A DNA stretch of 15,819 bases from Desulfobulbaceae bacterium (GTDB lineage Bacteria; Desulfobacterota; Desulfobulbia; Desulfobulbales; Desulfobulbaceae): contig JALXCX010000319.1 of the NCBI GenBank assembly GCA_026990725.1, forward strand, positions 1-15,819, read 5' to 3'. Below, piece after piece: positions 1 through 7,581 of the stretch. Below the pieces are notes generated by a model that was not told where the DNA came from, searched no databases, and saw only the letters and a program-made list of their open reading frames with translations. A program made the translations under genes and the position numbers. Position 1 is the stretch's first letter; the number at the start of each line of letters is the position of its first letter.

Positions 1-1
1 A

Positions 2-82
2 TTTTTAAAGAGTCTGCCGGAAGCACCCGTAAGCAGAGATTCGCTCGACGTCGAGCTTTTTTTCAAGAACCAGACAACATAA
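2..82 (+). CDS. possible C-terminal tail of an upstream gene (partial)
   Basis: One frame is open from the window edge to a TAA at 80-82 and would encode about 26 residues ending in LFFKNQTT. The family cannot be recognised from so little. It is the same frame as the following ispB-like gene, with 48 bases between the stop and that gene's ATG. A hairpin plus T-run lies inside this frame, so either the terminator overlaps the gene's end or this frame is not coding. It could be chance. Confidence 0.22.
   Translation, partial: FLKSLPEAPVSRDSLDVELFFKNQTT
43..63 (+). terminator. Rho-independent terminator candidate
   Basis: The perfect palindrome GCTCGACGTCGAGC (43-56) folds into a five-pair GC-rich stem with a four-base loop and is followed at once by seven T. 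It would end transcription arriving from the left before ispB. It overlaps a possible coding tail, which lowers certainty slightly. Confidence 0.6.
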
Positions 83-130
83 ACGACATTATATTTTGCC
101 AACTTTTCCCAAGCCCTACTGTATGACATC

Positions 131-1135
131 ATGACATCTTCAGATTCGTCTTCCCTTACAAGTTTCATCAAAAAAATTGCCGGTCAGGTAGAAGAGACCA
201 TCAGGGCAGACCTTGCTTTGGCTCTTGCAGGAAACGATCCTCTGCTTGTCGAAGTACTGCATTACGCCCTGCTCGGCGGCGGCAAACGGGTTCGCCCCAT
301 GCTGGCCATTGTCTGCTCCCGACTTTGCGGTCGTGATGATAAAGAGCTGGCTTTGCTTGCAGCAGCCTTTGAATACTTGCATGTGGCCACACTTATCCAC
401 GATGACGTTATTGACCACGCAGAAAACCGGCGGGGCAAGGAATCGGTAGGGAAAAAATTTGGCATGGCAGCAGCAATTCTTGCCGGAGACTGGCTGCATG
501 CCCGATCAATGCATCTTATTGGTTCACTCACTGGTCAGGAAGGCCTGGATATCTTCTGCGGGGCCACAACCGCCATGGTAGATGGCGAATTTCTCCAGCT
601 TCGTCACATCGCCGACACTTCGATCACTGAGCAGCAGTATTTTGCTGTAATCCTGCGAAAAACCGCCCGACTCATCAGCTCGACCTGTGAAATCGGTGCC
701 CTGTTTGGAAAAGGATCCCCGAAACAGAAAAGCGCCCTTGCCGCTTATGGCAAAAAAACGGGTATCGGATTTCAAATTATTGATGACCTGCTTGACTATT
801 TAGGAGATGCAAAGACAACAGGAAAACAAACGGGTAATGATTTCGTTGAAGGCAAGCTGACCCTTCCTCTTATTCACGCCCTCAGCAAGGCAAGTGATTC
901 CGAAAAAAACACTTTGCTTGAGTGTATCCACGGTGACCGCACTCTACCGGGCACCTGTGCTACGGCAAGACAACTCATGGTTGAACTCGGCAGCTTTGCC
1001 TATGCCAGACAAAGAGCTGAAAAAGAAATTGCCCAGGCAATAGCCGGACTTTCTGTGTTTAATAAACCCGAGCACAAGGAAGGTCTAGCCATTCTGACTG
1101 ATCTGGCAACGTATATCCTTCACCGTGACCAATAA
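131..1135 (+). CDS. ispB: long-chain polyprenyl diphosphate synthase (IspB-like)
   Basis: Trans-isoprenyl diphosphate synthase that extends an allylic diphosphate with IPP units, most likely making the menaquinone side-chain precursor in the cytoplasm. The 334-residue length fits the family. The substrate-binding GGGKRVRP lies at residues 49-56. The first Asp-rich motif is DDVID at 91-95, followed by the usual ENRRG. The second is DDLLD at 218-222, and GKLTLPLI is at 241-248. The residues just before the first Asp motif (A-T-L-I-H) are not bulky aromatics, which by the family's chain-length rule favours a long product such as octaprenyl or longer; this is inference. No Shine-Dalgarno is evident before the ATG. 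In-frame TAA at 80-82 bounds the start, and no other good start precedes the conserved part. The next gene follows after 32 bases on the same strand. Confidence 0.9.
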   Translation: MTSSDSSSLTSFIKKIAGQVEETIRADLALALAGNDPLLVEVLHYALLGGGKRVRPMLAIVCSRLCGRDDKELALLAAAFEYLHVATLIHDDVIDHAENRRGKESVGKKFGMAAAILAGDWLHARSMHLIGSLTGQEGLDIFCGATTAMVDGEFLQLRHIADTSITEQQYFAVILRKTARLISSTCEIGALFGKGSPKQKSALAAYGKKTGIGFQIIDDLLDYLGDAKTTGKQTGNDFVEGKLTLPLIHALSKASDSEKNTLLECIHGDRTLPGTCATARQLMVELGSFAYARQRAEKEIAQAIAGLSVFNKPEHKEGLAILTDLATYILHRDQ

Positions 1136-1167
1136 CCCCCTCTTTTGCAGGAGCGATCAACAAATCA

Positions 1168-2076
1168 ATGAATAAAAAAACTATTGTGCTTAAATTTTCC
1201 GGATATTCTGCGGCTTTTGTGGTTCTGTTGCTTCTCTCTGCCTGCTGGTTTTCCCAAAGTCTTACCGGTGACTCCGAACAAAAAACTGACCCGGCCTCAA
1301 CAGCCACGGTTCTAGAAAAACCAGCGAAACAAAAGAGTTTTGTTTTCGAAGAACCAGCCGCAACTCCCATGGAAGAGCCAGTGTCCACACAGCCAAACGC
1401 AGTTGCCACCCATGTAAAAAAACGGCCACAGGTTGCAATTATTATTGATGACATGGGATATCACCAGAAAATTTGTCGTGGCTTGCTTGAGCTTGACTTA
1501 AACTTAAGTTTTGCCTTTCTTCCCCATGCACCCTTTGTCCCGGAGCTGGATGAAATTGCCTACCGGAAAGGCCGTGACATCCTGGTCCACATACCGATGG
1601 AGGCTCAGTCAAAAAAATGGGACCCCGGCCCCGGTGCCCTCTACCTGAAGACACCGCCTGAAAAGCAACTTGTAATTCTTACCAAAGACCTGGCGGCAAT
1701 TCCCCACGCCATTGGTGCCAATAACCACATGGGCTCAAAATTTACCGCAAATCGTAAGGCGATACACCGGGTACTCGCCGAACTCAAACGCCAGGATTTG
1801 TTTTTTATCGATTCTTTTACCAGCGGGAAATCCAAGGGTTTTGACGAAGCACAAAAAATGGGCCTTAAAACTAATCGCCGGCAAATTTTTCTTGATAACG
1901 TCCAGAACAGTAAAAAAATATGTCACCAGCTGGATAAACTCATTACCAAAGCCCGAAAAAACGGCCAGGCAATTGCAATCGGTCACCCTTACCAGGCAAC
2001 CCTTGAGGCCTTCAGAAAATGTGGTGACAGGTTGTCGGCCGTGGAGATTGTGTCTGTGCATGAACTGGTTAAATAG
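1168..2076 (+). CDS. divergent polysaccharide deacetylase family protein (YibQ-like), predicted lipoprotein
   Basis: Member of the divergent polysaccharide deacetylase family (Pfam PF04748, formerly DUF610), a carbohydrate-esterase-like fold acting outside the cytoplasm; its substrate is not established. The N-terminus has a positive KK, a hydrophobic stretch (about 14-25) and a lipobox LSAC with Cys26, so it is probably a lipoprotein. Residues 30-85 form a low-complexity Pro/Glu/Lys-rich linker. The domain starts with VAIIIDDMGY (89-98) and shows FLPHAP (118-122), HIPMEA (141-146), NNHMGS (185-190), FIDSFT (213-218) and GHPY (272-275), the family's likely metal/active-site blocks. It follows ispB by 32 bases and probably shares its transcript. 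A GGAG lies 14 bases before the ATG, longer than ideal spacing. Length (302 aa) is typical. Confidence 0.85.
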   Translation: MNKKTIVLKFSGYSAAFVVLLLLSACWFSQSLTGDSEQKTDPASTATVLEKPAKQKSFVFEEPAATPMEEPVSTQPNAVATHVKKRPQVAIIIDDMGYHQKICRGLLELDLNLSFAFLPHAPFVPELDEIAYRKGRDILVHIPMEAQSKKWDPGPGALYLKTPPEKQLVILTKDLAAIPHAIGANNHMGSKFTANRKAIHRVLAELKRQDLFFIDSFTSGKSKGFDEAQKMGLKTNRRQIFLDNVQNSKKICHQLDKLITKARKNGQAIAIGHPYQATLEAFRKCGDRLSAVEIVSVHELVK

Positions 2077-2247
2077 TTATTTTTTCTACAGGAAGGTACC
2101 CGAGAAAGGGAGGGAAAGAAAGCACAGCGCTCAAACAGCTTTTTTAAAAACAATAATGAGTCGAGAATAAACGGCCCTACTGAAACGGAAATGGTATCAA
2201 AATCTTTCTGCCTAAAATGGGAATTCCTAGACCCGAGTCAAAAAAAT

Positions 2248-4353
2248 CTATGCCTCAAAATCGTAAACATAGTTGAGGGAAGACCGGTCAAGATGCTTAA
2301 TAATTTTCTTTAAGTCATAGAGATTGGCGACCGTAAAGATCACCTCCCAGGCCTGGGTTACTCCCGGCTTTTTGCTGAGCCTGAACACTTCATTTATGAT
2401 CATTTTTTCAGGAGCCACCGAAAGAAGCATGAACAACCGGTGCCGGGTGGCAGCAAAGATGATGACCTTCTGGGGTTTACGTACCAGGGTCTCCCTGTTC
2501 CTCCAGCGAACCTCAACAGCGTCTTCCCGTTGAAAGTTGAGCTTCTGCAGCCGGTGACAATCTTTTTGATGCAGAGAAATTCCCCGCTCACTGAGCAGGC
2601 CTACCAACCCCTTATCCAAAGGCGTCGGCTTACAGCAGGCAGAAGACTTCACCACCACAGGATCAACCGTGGTCAACTCTATCCGGTTAAAAATGCCGGT
2701 GGGTTGTTGCAAGGCTTCTTTTCCCGCATAAAGACCGCTTTTAATCTCAAATATCAACTCACGCATTTTTACTTTGCCCTGTCCTACCTTTTGAAACAAC
2801 TGATCCAGAGACTCAATGGTAAAGTATTCGAGAATATCAGCCATTTCAGGTTTTGAGAGGAGCGTAAAAGGAAGACCATACCTACGCAATTCCTGCTGCA
2901 GAACCGATTTCCCGGTTTCTTTTGCTACCTCACCAAACCGCATCCGGAAGGCCTTTGCCAGCTCGGATCTGGCTTTGGGTGTCTGGCAGAGCTTCTGTAT
3001 TTCAGGCTCAAAACGAACCGGCGTATCCTGACGAATAATCTTTACGACATCACCATCTTTGAGTACATCATCGGAACTGATCTTTCGATTTCCAACAAGG
3101 GCTCCGAGGCAACTGTGACCGATAGCCGTATGTACCCGAAAGGCAAAATCAAGGGCGATTGAATGAACAGGCAAACAAATAAGATCACCCTGGGGAGTAT
3201 AGGTGTAAATCTCTTTGCGGCCTCCGGCGGCGATCATATCCCGGTATGAAACCGTATCATCGCTGCCGAGAATATCAAACATCTCCTGAATTTCACGCAC
3301 AAAATTACTTTTTTTCTTCTCACTTAACGTCCAATCCCGGACAAGCCCTCTCTGGGCCTTTAGAGCCATCTCCTCAGTACGAATCTTGAAAAACTGCTTG
3401 CGCCCGTTAATATTGGCACGCGCATGCAGCCCCTGATACCCCGTGGGCTTTGGGTTGGCAATAAAATCTCGAATGGTACGGGGAATGGGCGGATAAATCT
3501 GATTCAAAACACCCAAAGCCAGGTAACAGCTCCGCCGATTTGCTGTTTTTATGAGTATTTCCTGGGGATTTTCAATTTTTTTAATGAGAATCCGATTCTT
3601 TACATCATAATACCCCCACAATCCTTTCGTGCGTAACGAGACCTCTGCGATCACGCCTTCATCGGCCAAAGCCTGCCGGACCTCCTGCAGGATTGAGAGA
3701 ATTTTCGGATCATCCCGCAGTCGATTTATTTGCAACTGAAGTTTATTCCCCTGCTTGGGAAATTTATAGGCAAGAGCCAGATTGTACAGCTCACGTTTTA
3801 TATCAAACAGACCAAAAATCGTGGCCAGAGGCGCATAAATATCAAGCGTTTCAGCGGCAATTTTCTGACGTTTATGGCGGGGCATGGAGGCCAGGGTTCG
3901 CAGATTATGCAGTCGATCCGCAAGCTTAACGATCATAACCTCGGGTTTGGCCGCGGCACCGGAGAAAATCTTGCGGTGAACCAGCTTCTTAAACGTCTGT
4001 TTATCCCCTTTATAATGGGTTACTTTGGTACACCCCTCAACGATGGCTTCTACATTTGAACCAAACTTTTCCCGAAGAAGATCGGCAGTAACATACTCCA
4101 CATCCTCCATGGTATCGTGAAGCAAAGCAGCGGCAAGAATCTCGGGGTTTTTGACATCAAGTTCTTCAACAAGAATACGCGCCACATTACAGGGATGCAT
4201 AATGTAGGGATCACCAGACTTTCGCCACTGGTTTTCATGGGCCTCAAAAGCAAAATCAAGCGCCTGCCAGAACACCTGCACGTCCGAACCGGAACCGATA
4301 AATTCGTTCATTGTCCGGCGGTACTCTTCTCTGTCAAATTTTCTATACTGCAT
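2248..4353 (-). CDS. long RelA/SpoT homologue, hydrolase intact, synthetase degenerate
   Basis: RSH protein of the stringent response, predicted to degrade (p)ppGpp in the cytoplasm. Order of domains: HD hydrolase (about 25-195), synthetase-like (about 205-345), TGS (about 380-442), helical region, CC-type zinc-finger (CC at 573-574, H595, C599), ACT (about 628-701). All the hydrolase residues known from Streptococcus Rel are present: R44, K45, H53, H79-D80, E83-D84, D146, N150. The synthetase part keeps RxK (241-243), the PIPR region and GYQGLH (305-310). The catalytic Glu of the E-V-Q-I-R-T block is Phe (FFKIRT, 321-326), no DLxAxR block with its Asp is visible, and the downstream HxxAExGxAAHW pattern is lost. 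A hydrolase-only enzyme (SpoT-like) is therefore likely. The gene diverges from rnr across 212 bases. Start chosen at the first ATG, after a GGGG-containing leader. Confidence 0.92.
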   Translation of the reverse strand: MQYRKFDREEYRRTMNEFIGSGSDVQVFWQALDFAFEAHENQWRKSGDPYIMHPCNVARILVEELDVKNPEILAAALLHDTMEDVEYVTADLLREKFGSNVEAIVEGCTKVTHYKGDKQTFKKLVHRKIFSGAAAKPEVMIVKLADRLHNLRTLASMPRHKRQKIAAETLDIYAPLATIFGLFDIKRELYNLALAYKFPKQGNKLQLQINRLRDDPKILSILQEVRQALADEGVIAEVSLRTKGLWGYYDVKNRILIKKIENPQEILIKTANRRSCYLALGVLNQIYPPIPRTIRDFIANPKPTGYQGLHARANINGRKQFFKIRTEEMALKAQRGLVRDWTLSEKKKSNFVREIQEMFDILGSDDTVSYRDMIAAGGRKEIYTYTPQGDLICLPVHSIALDFAFRVHTAIGHSCLGALVGNRKISSDDVLKDGDVVKIIRQDTPVRFEPEIQKLCQTPKARSELAKAFRMRFGEVAKETGKSVLQQELRRYGLPFTLLSKPEMADILEYFTIESLDQLFQKVGQGKVKMRELIFEIKSGLYAGKEALQQPTGIFNRIELTTVDPVVVKSSACCKPTPLDKGLVGLLSERGISLHQKDCHRLQKLNFQREDAVEVRWRNRETLVRKPQKVIIFAATRHRLFMLLSVAPEKMIINEVFRLSKKPGVTQAWEVIFTVANLYDLKKIIKHLDRSSLNYVYDFEA

Positions 4354-4565
4354 CTTGTCTGCCCCGACCCCGGTATACCTGTACTTTATATTTCTTTAAG
4401 GTTGGTGTAGAATGAATAAAATGTCGTAAATTATTACGCCGACTGCGGAACAGGCATGACAATCAATGTCTATTCTCCGCCACTGTAGCAGAAACCGAAA
4501 CGACGGACAAAGAAAATCCGTTGCAGGTTTGCGACAATCTTTGCGCACAATCAAACAGGACCCAC

Positions 4566-6764
4566 ATGGCAAGAAAAAAACCTCCCCGCAGACACCGGAG
4601 ACACCCCCAGAAAACATCGCCCCTACGCGGACGACAGCCGACAGCAACGCCTACGTTAAGTGAAAGAATACTAACCTTTCTCAACAAACAAAAAAATCCT
4701 GTTTCAATGGCCGTCCTGCTGAAAGGGCTGGCTCTGGCCAAGTTTGAACGAAAACTCATTTATGATCTTCTTGCCAAAATGGAGCGATCAGGACAACTCA
4801 GCCGGAAAAAGAAAAAATGGCTGATAACGGACAAAGCAAATCTGGTCAAAGCACAACTGACTCTCAATGCCAAAGGATTCGGATTTGCGGTTCTTGAGGG
4901 GCAGAGCGCAAAAAAACAAAAAGACATCTTTATTCCACCCCATGCACTGGGTGAAGCCAGCCATGGAGACACCGTACTGGTCAAGATTCTGCCCGGCAGT
5001 CAGGGACGCTCGGAAGGACGTATCATCCAGGTTCTTAAACGTGGCTTTAAAAGGATTTGCGGGATCTATACCAAAGGTGGAAAGACTGGTTACGTGACAC
5101 CTGATAACGACAAAATGCCCTTCACTGTCCTTATCAAACCAGACAATGCCTCAAACGCGACCAACGGCATTGGTGTTTTGGTGAAGATCATCGATTATGG
5201 TTCTAAACACCGCATTCCCGAGGGAAAAATTATTGAAGTACTCGGAGACCCCGAATCCCCTCTGGTCCAGATCCGTATGGCAATTGAGCAAGCTAACCTG
5301 CCCCGCACTTTTCCTGCCCGGGTGGAAAAGGCGGCGTCAGACCTTGTGGAAATTACTGACTGTCAGGACGGCAGAAAAGATCTCCGCTACATCAGACATG
5401 TGACAATCGACGGGGCAACGGCCAAAGATTTTGACGATGCCATTGCCGTACAGAAGACAAAAAACGGTTTCCGGCTCTATGTTTCTATTGCCGATGTCAG
5501 CCATTATGTACGGCCTGGTTCGGTCATCGATAATGAGGCCTATCAACGGGGAACCAGTGTGTACCTGCCGGATCTTGTTTTGCCCATGCTGCCGGAAAGG
5601 CTGTCCAACAATCTCTGTTCACTGGTCCCGGATCAGGATCGACCGGCCTTCACGGCAATCCTGGAGTTTGACAGCAAGGGTGTGCGCACAGGAGCAAAAT
5701 TTACAAAAAGCCTGATCCGCAGTCACCAACGCTTTACCTACGATACTGTGAACAAAATCATTTATCTTCAGGAGAAAAAACTTCGCACCAGGTATAAAAG
5801 CCTGGTGCCCATGCTTGAAAAAGCCAAAAAACTGTCTGCCTGTCTGGCCGGGCAACGGACGGCACGCGGCGCTTTGGGATTTACCATTCCAGAGGCCATG
5901 ATCACCATGGATGGCGACACCATAGCCTCCATAGGAAGGAGCGAAAGAAACCAGGCGCATCTGCTTATTGAAGAATTTATGCTCGCCGCAAATGAGGCCG
6001 TGGCAGAAACACTGGATACAACAAGCACTCCGACCCTGTTTCGGGTCCATGAAAAACCTGATCCAACAAAAGTCAGCCAGTTTACAGAAGCAGCCAAGTC
6101 CATGGGGCTGCAGCTGCCAAAAACGGAAAATACTCCCGCCTGGTTTGCCCGGGTTCTGGCCACGGCACAAAACTCACCGGCTGAATACGTTGTCAACAAC
6201 CTTTTGCTTCGTACCATGCAGAGAGCCCGATACACTCCGGAGAATCTGGGCCATTTTGGTCTGGCGGCACAATATTATCTGCACTTCACTTCACCAATTC
6301 GCCGTTACCCTGATCTTGTTGTCCATCGAGTTCTGCAGAATTATCTGACGGGAACAAAAAAGAAACCATTAAGCGGGGAAACAACGCTTGATGAAGCAGG
6401 ACTGTTTCTTTCAACCCGGGAAAGGGTGGCTGTGGATATCGAACGCAATGTTCAGTCCCGACTTTCTGTCCTGTTTCTCAAAGATCGCATTACAGAGTAT
6501 TTTGATGCCATTATTTCCGGAGTGACCTCCTTTGGACTCTTTGTCGAATTGCTGGAATATTTCATCAGCGGTGCTGTCACCATCGGCTCAATGAAAGACG
6601 ACCATTACAACTTTGACAACCACGGCAACAAGCTGGTCGGGGAACGCACGGCAAAGACCTACCAGCTTGGCAGACTTGTCCGGGTGCAACTGGATCATGT
6701 TGACATGCTCTCAAAAAGAATTACTTTTTCTCTTGTTGACGACAATGCGGGCAAAAGATCATAA
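4566..6764 (+). CDS. rnr: ribonuclease R
   Basis: Processive 3'-to-5' hydrolytic exoribonuclease that degrades structured RNA and takes part in RNA quality control. The start is taken at ATG 4566 because AGGA (4557-4560) lies five bases upstream and the protein then begins MARKK; an in-frame ATG at 4521 would add 15 unlike residues. Length is then 732 aa. Order: Arg-rich N-terminus (1-25), winged-helix domain (about 31-90), cold-shock domains, RNB catalytic domain with the four metal-binding Asp in the D-x5-D-x-D-D pattern (D282, D288, D290, D291), the HFTSPIRRYPDLVVHR block, and a C-terminal S1 domain (FDAIISGVTSFGLFVEL onward). The long Lys-rich tail of E. coli RNase R is absent; the protein ends soon after S1. 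The gene is divergent from the RSH gene. Confidence 0.93.
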   Translation: MARKKPPRRHRRHPQKTSPLRGRQPTATPTLSERILTFLNKQKNPVSMAVLLKGLALAKFERKLIYDLLAKMERSGQLSRKKKKWLITDKANLVKAQLTLNAKGFGFAVLEGQSAKKQKDIFIPPHALGEASHGDTVLVKILPGSQGRSEGRIIQVLKRGFKRICGIYTKGGKTGYVTPDNDKMPFTVLIKPDNASNATNGIGVLVKIIDYGSKHRIPEGKIIEVLGDPESPLVQIRMAIEQANLPRTFPARVEKAASDLVEITDCQDGRKDLRYIRHVTIDGATAKDFDDAIAVQKTKNGFRLYVSIADVSHYVRPGSVIDNEAYQRGTSVYLPDLVLPMLPERLSNNLCSLVPDQDRPAFTAILEFDSKGVRTGAKFTKSLIRSHQRFTYDTVNKIIYLQEKKLRTRYKSLVPMLEKAKKLSACLAGQRTARGALGFTIPEAMITMDGDTIASIGRSERNQAHLLIEEFMLAANEAVAETLDTTSTPTLFRVHEKPDPTKVSQFTEAAKSMGLQLPKTENTPAWFARVLATAQNSPAEYVVNNLLLRTMQRARYTPENLGHFGLAAQYYLHFTSPIRRYPDLVVHRVLQNYLTGTKKKPLSGETTLDEAGLFLSTRERVAVDIERNVQSRLSVLFLKDRITEYFDAIISGVTSFGLFVELLEYFISGAVTIGSMKDDHYNFDNHGNKLVGERTAKTYQLGRLVRVQLDHVDMLSKRITFSLVDDNAGKRS

Positions 6765-6765
6765 C

Positions 6766-6805
6766 GATCACCTCTTTACCCAGGTGGGATCAGTATATAT
6801 TTTTC
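6766..6805 (+). terminator. weak terminator candidate after rnr
   Basis: CACCT and AGGTG pair around an eight-base loop (6769-6786), with an outer GAT/ATC extension, followed by a T-rich stretch with TTTTT (about 6800-6804). It sits two bases after the rnr stop. The stem is short and the T-run is displaced, so this is tentative. Confidence 0.3.
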
Positions 6806-6813
6806 CAAAGATG

Positions 6814-6850
6814 ACAGGGTAAAAACGGTTCTTTTCTTGACGAACCCTGT
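6814..6850 (+). repeat. inverted repeat in the leader of the coiled-coil protein gene
   Basis: ACAGGGT (6814-6820) and ACCCTGT (6844-6850) are exact reverse complements. Inside, GGTTC (6827-6831) pairs with GAACC (6842-6846), sharing bases with the outer arm, so two alternative hairpins are possible. It could be a weak terminator of rnr or a protein-binding site; the sequence does not decide. Confidence 0.4.
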
Positions 6851-6865
6851 TAAGTTCAATAGGGT
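6837..6865 (+). promoter_or_regulatory. possible sigma70-like promoter
   Basis: TTGACG (6837-6842), a 17-base spacer and TAGGGT (6860-6865). The -35 is good and the -10 is poor. It would serve the gene at 6965, and it overlaps the right arm of the inverted repeat 6814-6850. Confidence 0.25.
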
Positions 6866-6916
6866 CAAAAGAAAAAATTTTGCTTATTTGATTCTTTTTT
6901 TCTCTTGAATTTCATC

Positions 6917-6937
6917 CCCCGTCCGCTTGCGGCGGGG
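6917..6937 (+). other. GC-rich hairpin in the 5' leader
   Basis: CCCCG and CGGGG close a stem with a single unpaired T, then CCG/CGG around a CTTG loop. No T-run follows, so it is not an intrinsic terminator. It ends 17 bases before the GAGG ribosome-binding site (6955-6958) of the next gene and could influence translation or mRNA stability. Confidence 0.4.
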
Positions 6938-6964
6938 CAGGTTATTTCATTTTTGAGGTGTATT

Positions 6965-7489
6965 ATGGACGGAACAAGCTGGTTTTCATCAATCCTGAGC
7001 AACCCCTTCCTGCGCGGCCTGATTATTGGGCTGCTCATTGCCATTGCACTCTGGATTCGCTCTGTATTCAAAATCCGTCTGCTGAGCGCAGACATCAAAA
7101 AATTACGTGAACATCTGCACACCAAGCTTGAGATAGATTCTGCAGATAACGAACGTCGTAAAAATGAGGCCGAACAGCTTAGAGCGGAACGAGACAATCT
7201 ACGCAACATGATTCAGGTACTCAATCAGAAACCGGGCAAACAGGAAATCCGCCAGTCGCAGATATACCAGAAAGCAGCAGAAATCATGTTTGAAAAATCA
7301 CCCGGTTTCGCCCCGGCCTGGCAGATTACCTTAAAAGAGGCCGAAGAAGAGATGCGCAGCGCGGAAAAAGGTCTTCTTCCCTTTATCAAACGAATGACTA
7401 CGAGCACCGGCTCTACTGCATCGTCACCACAGGACAAGCCACGGAATAAAAGCAACACCCTGGAGCTCGAAGATCCGGCAGGCAGCTGA
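6965..7489 (+). CDS. membrane-anchored coiled-coil protein of unknown function
   Basis: I do not recognise a family. The 174-residue protein has one predicted membrane helix (about residues 16-34, LRGLIIGLLIAIALW), then a highly charged helical stretch (about 38-90), rich in Lys, Arg and Glu, likely to form a coiled coil. A second helical block (about 95-143) contains an SPGFAPAWQ turn, and the Ser/Thr-rich tail (145-174) is probably disordered. The start at 6965 is supported by GAGG six bases upstream; an in-frame ATG at 6905 would read through the GC-rich hairpin and is less likely. Most of the protein would lie on one side of the inner membrane as a scaffold-like or regulatory anchor, which is inference. 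It stands alone between two terminator-like signals, so it is likely a single-gene unit. Confidence 0.75.
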   Translation: MDGTSWFSSILSNPFLRGLIIGLLIAIALWIRSVFKIRLLSADIKKLREHLHTKLEIDSADNERRKNEAEQLRAERDNLRNMIQVLNQKPGKQEIRQSQIYQKAAEIMFEKSPGFAPAWQITLKEAEEEMRSAEKGLLPFIKRMTTSTGSTASSPQDKPRNKSNTLELEDPAGS

Positions 7490-7510
7490 TTTTCGCCTGA
7501 CACACTCTAC

Positions 7511-7556
7511 GCGGTGTTTTCCCCTGATACTGGGGAACACCGCTTTTTTGTTTTTT
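7511..7556 (+). terminator. strong Rho-independent terminator
   Basis: GCGGTGTT (7511-7518) and CCCC (7521-7524) pair with GGGG (7532-7535) and AACACCGC (7536-7543), leaving two bulged T and a seven-base loop. TTTTTT-G-TTTTTT follows. It ends the coiled-coil protein gene. Confidence 0.85.
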
Positions 7557-7581
7557 CTTTCTTCTCTGTTTTTCCCTACCC

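Noticed and set aside
2077..2247. Possible small gene or terminator between the deacetylase and RSH stops
   Set aside because: No open frame with a start and Shine-Dalgarno, and no hairpin beyond three or four pairs next to the T-run near 2140.
4521..4565. Upstream in-frame ATG that would extend RNase R by 15 residues (MQVCDN...)
   Set aside because: No Shine-Dalgarno at proper spacing; ATG 4566 has AGGA five bases upstream and gives a typical basic RNase R start.
6905..6964. In-frame ATG extending the coiled-coil protein by 20 residues
   Set aside because: The extension translates the GC-rich hairpin and has no ribosome-binding site, while 6965 has a good one.
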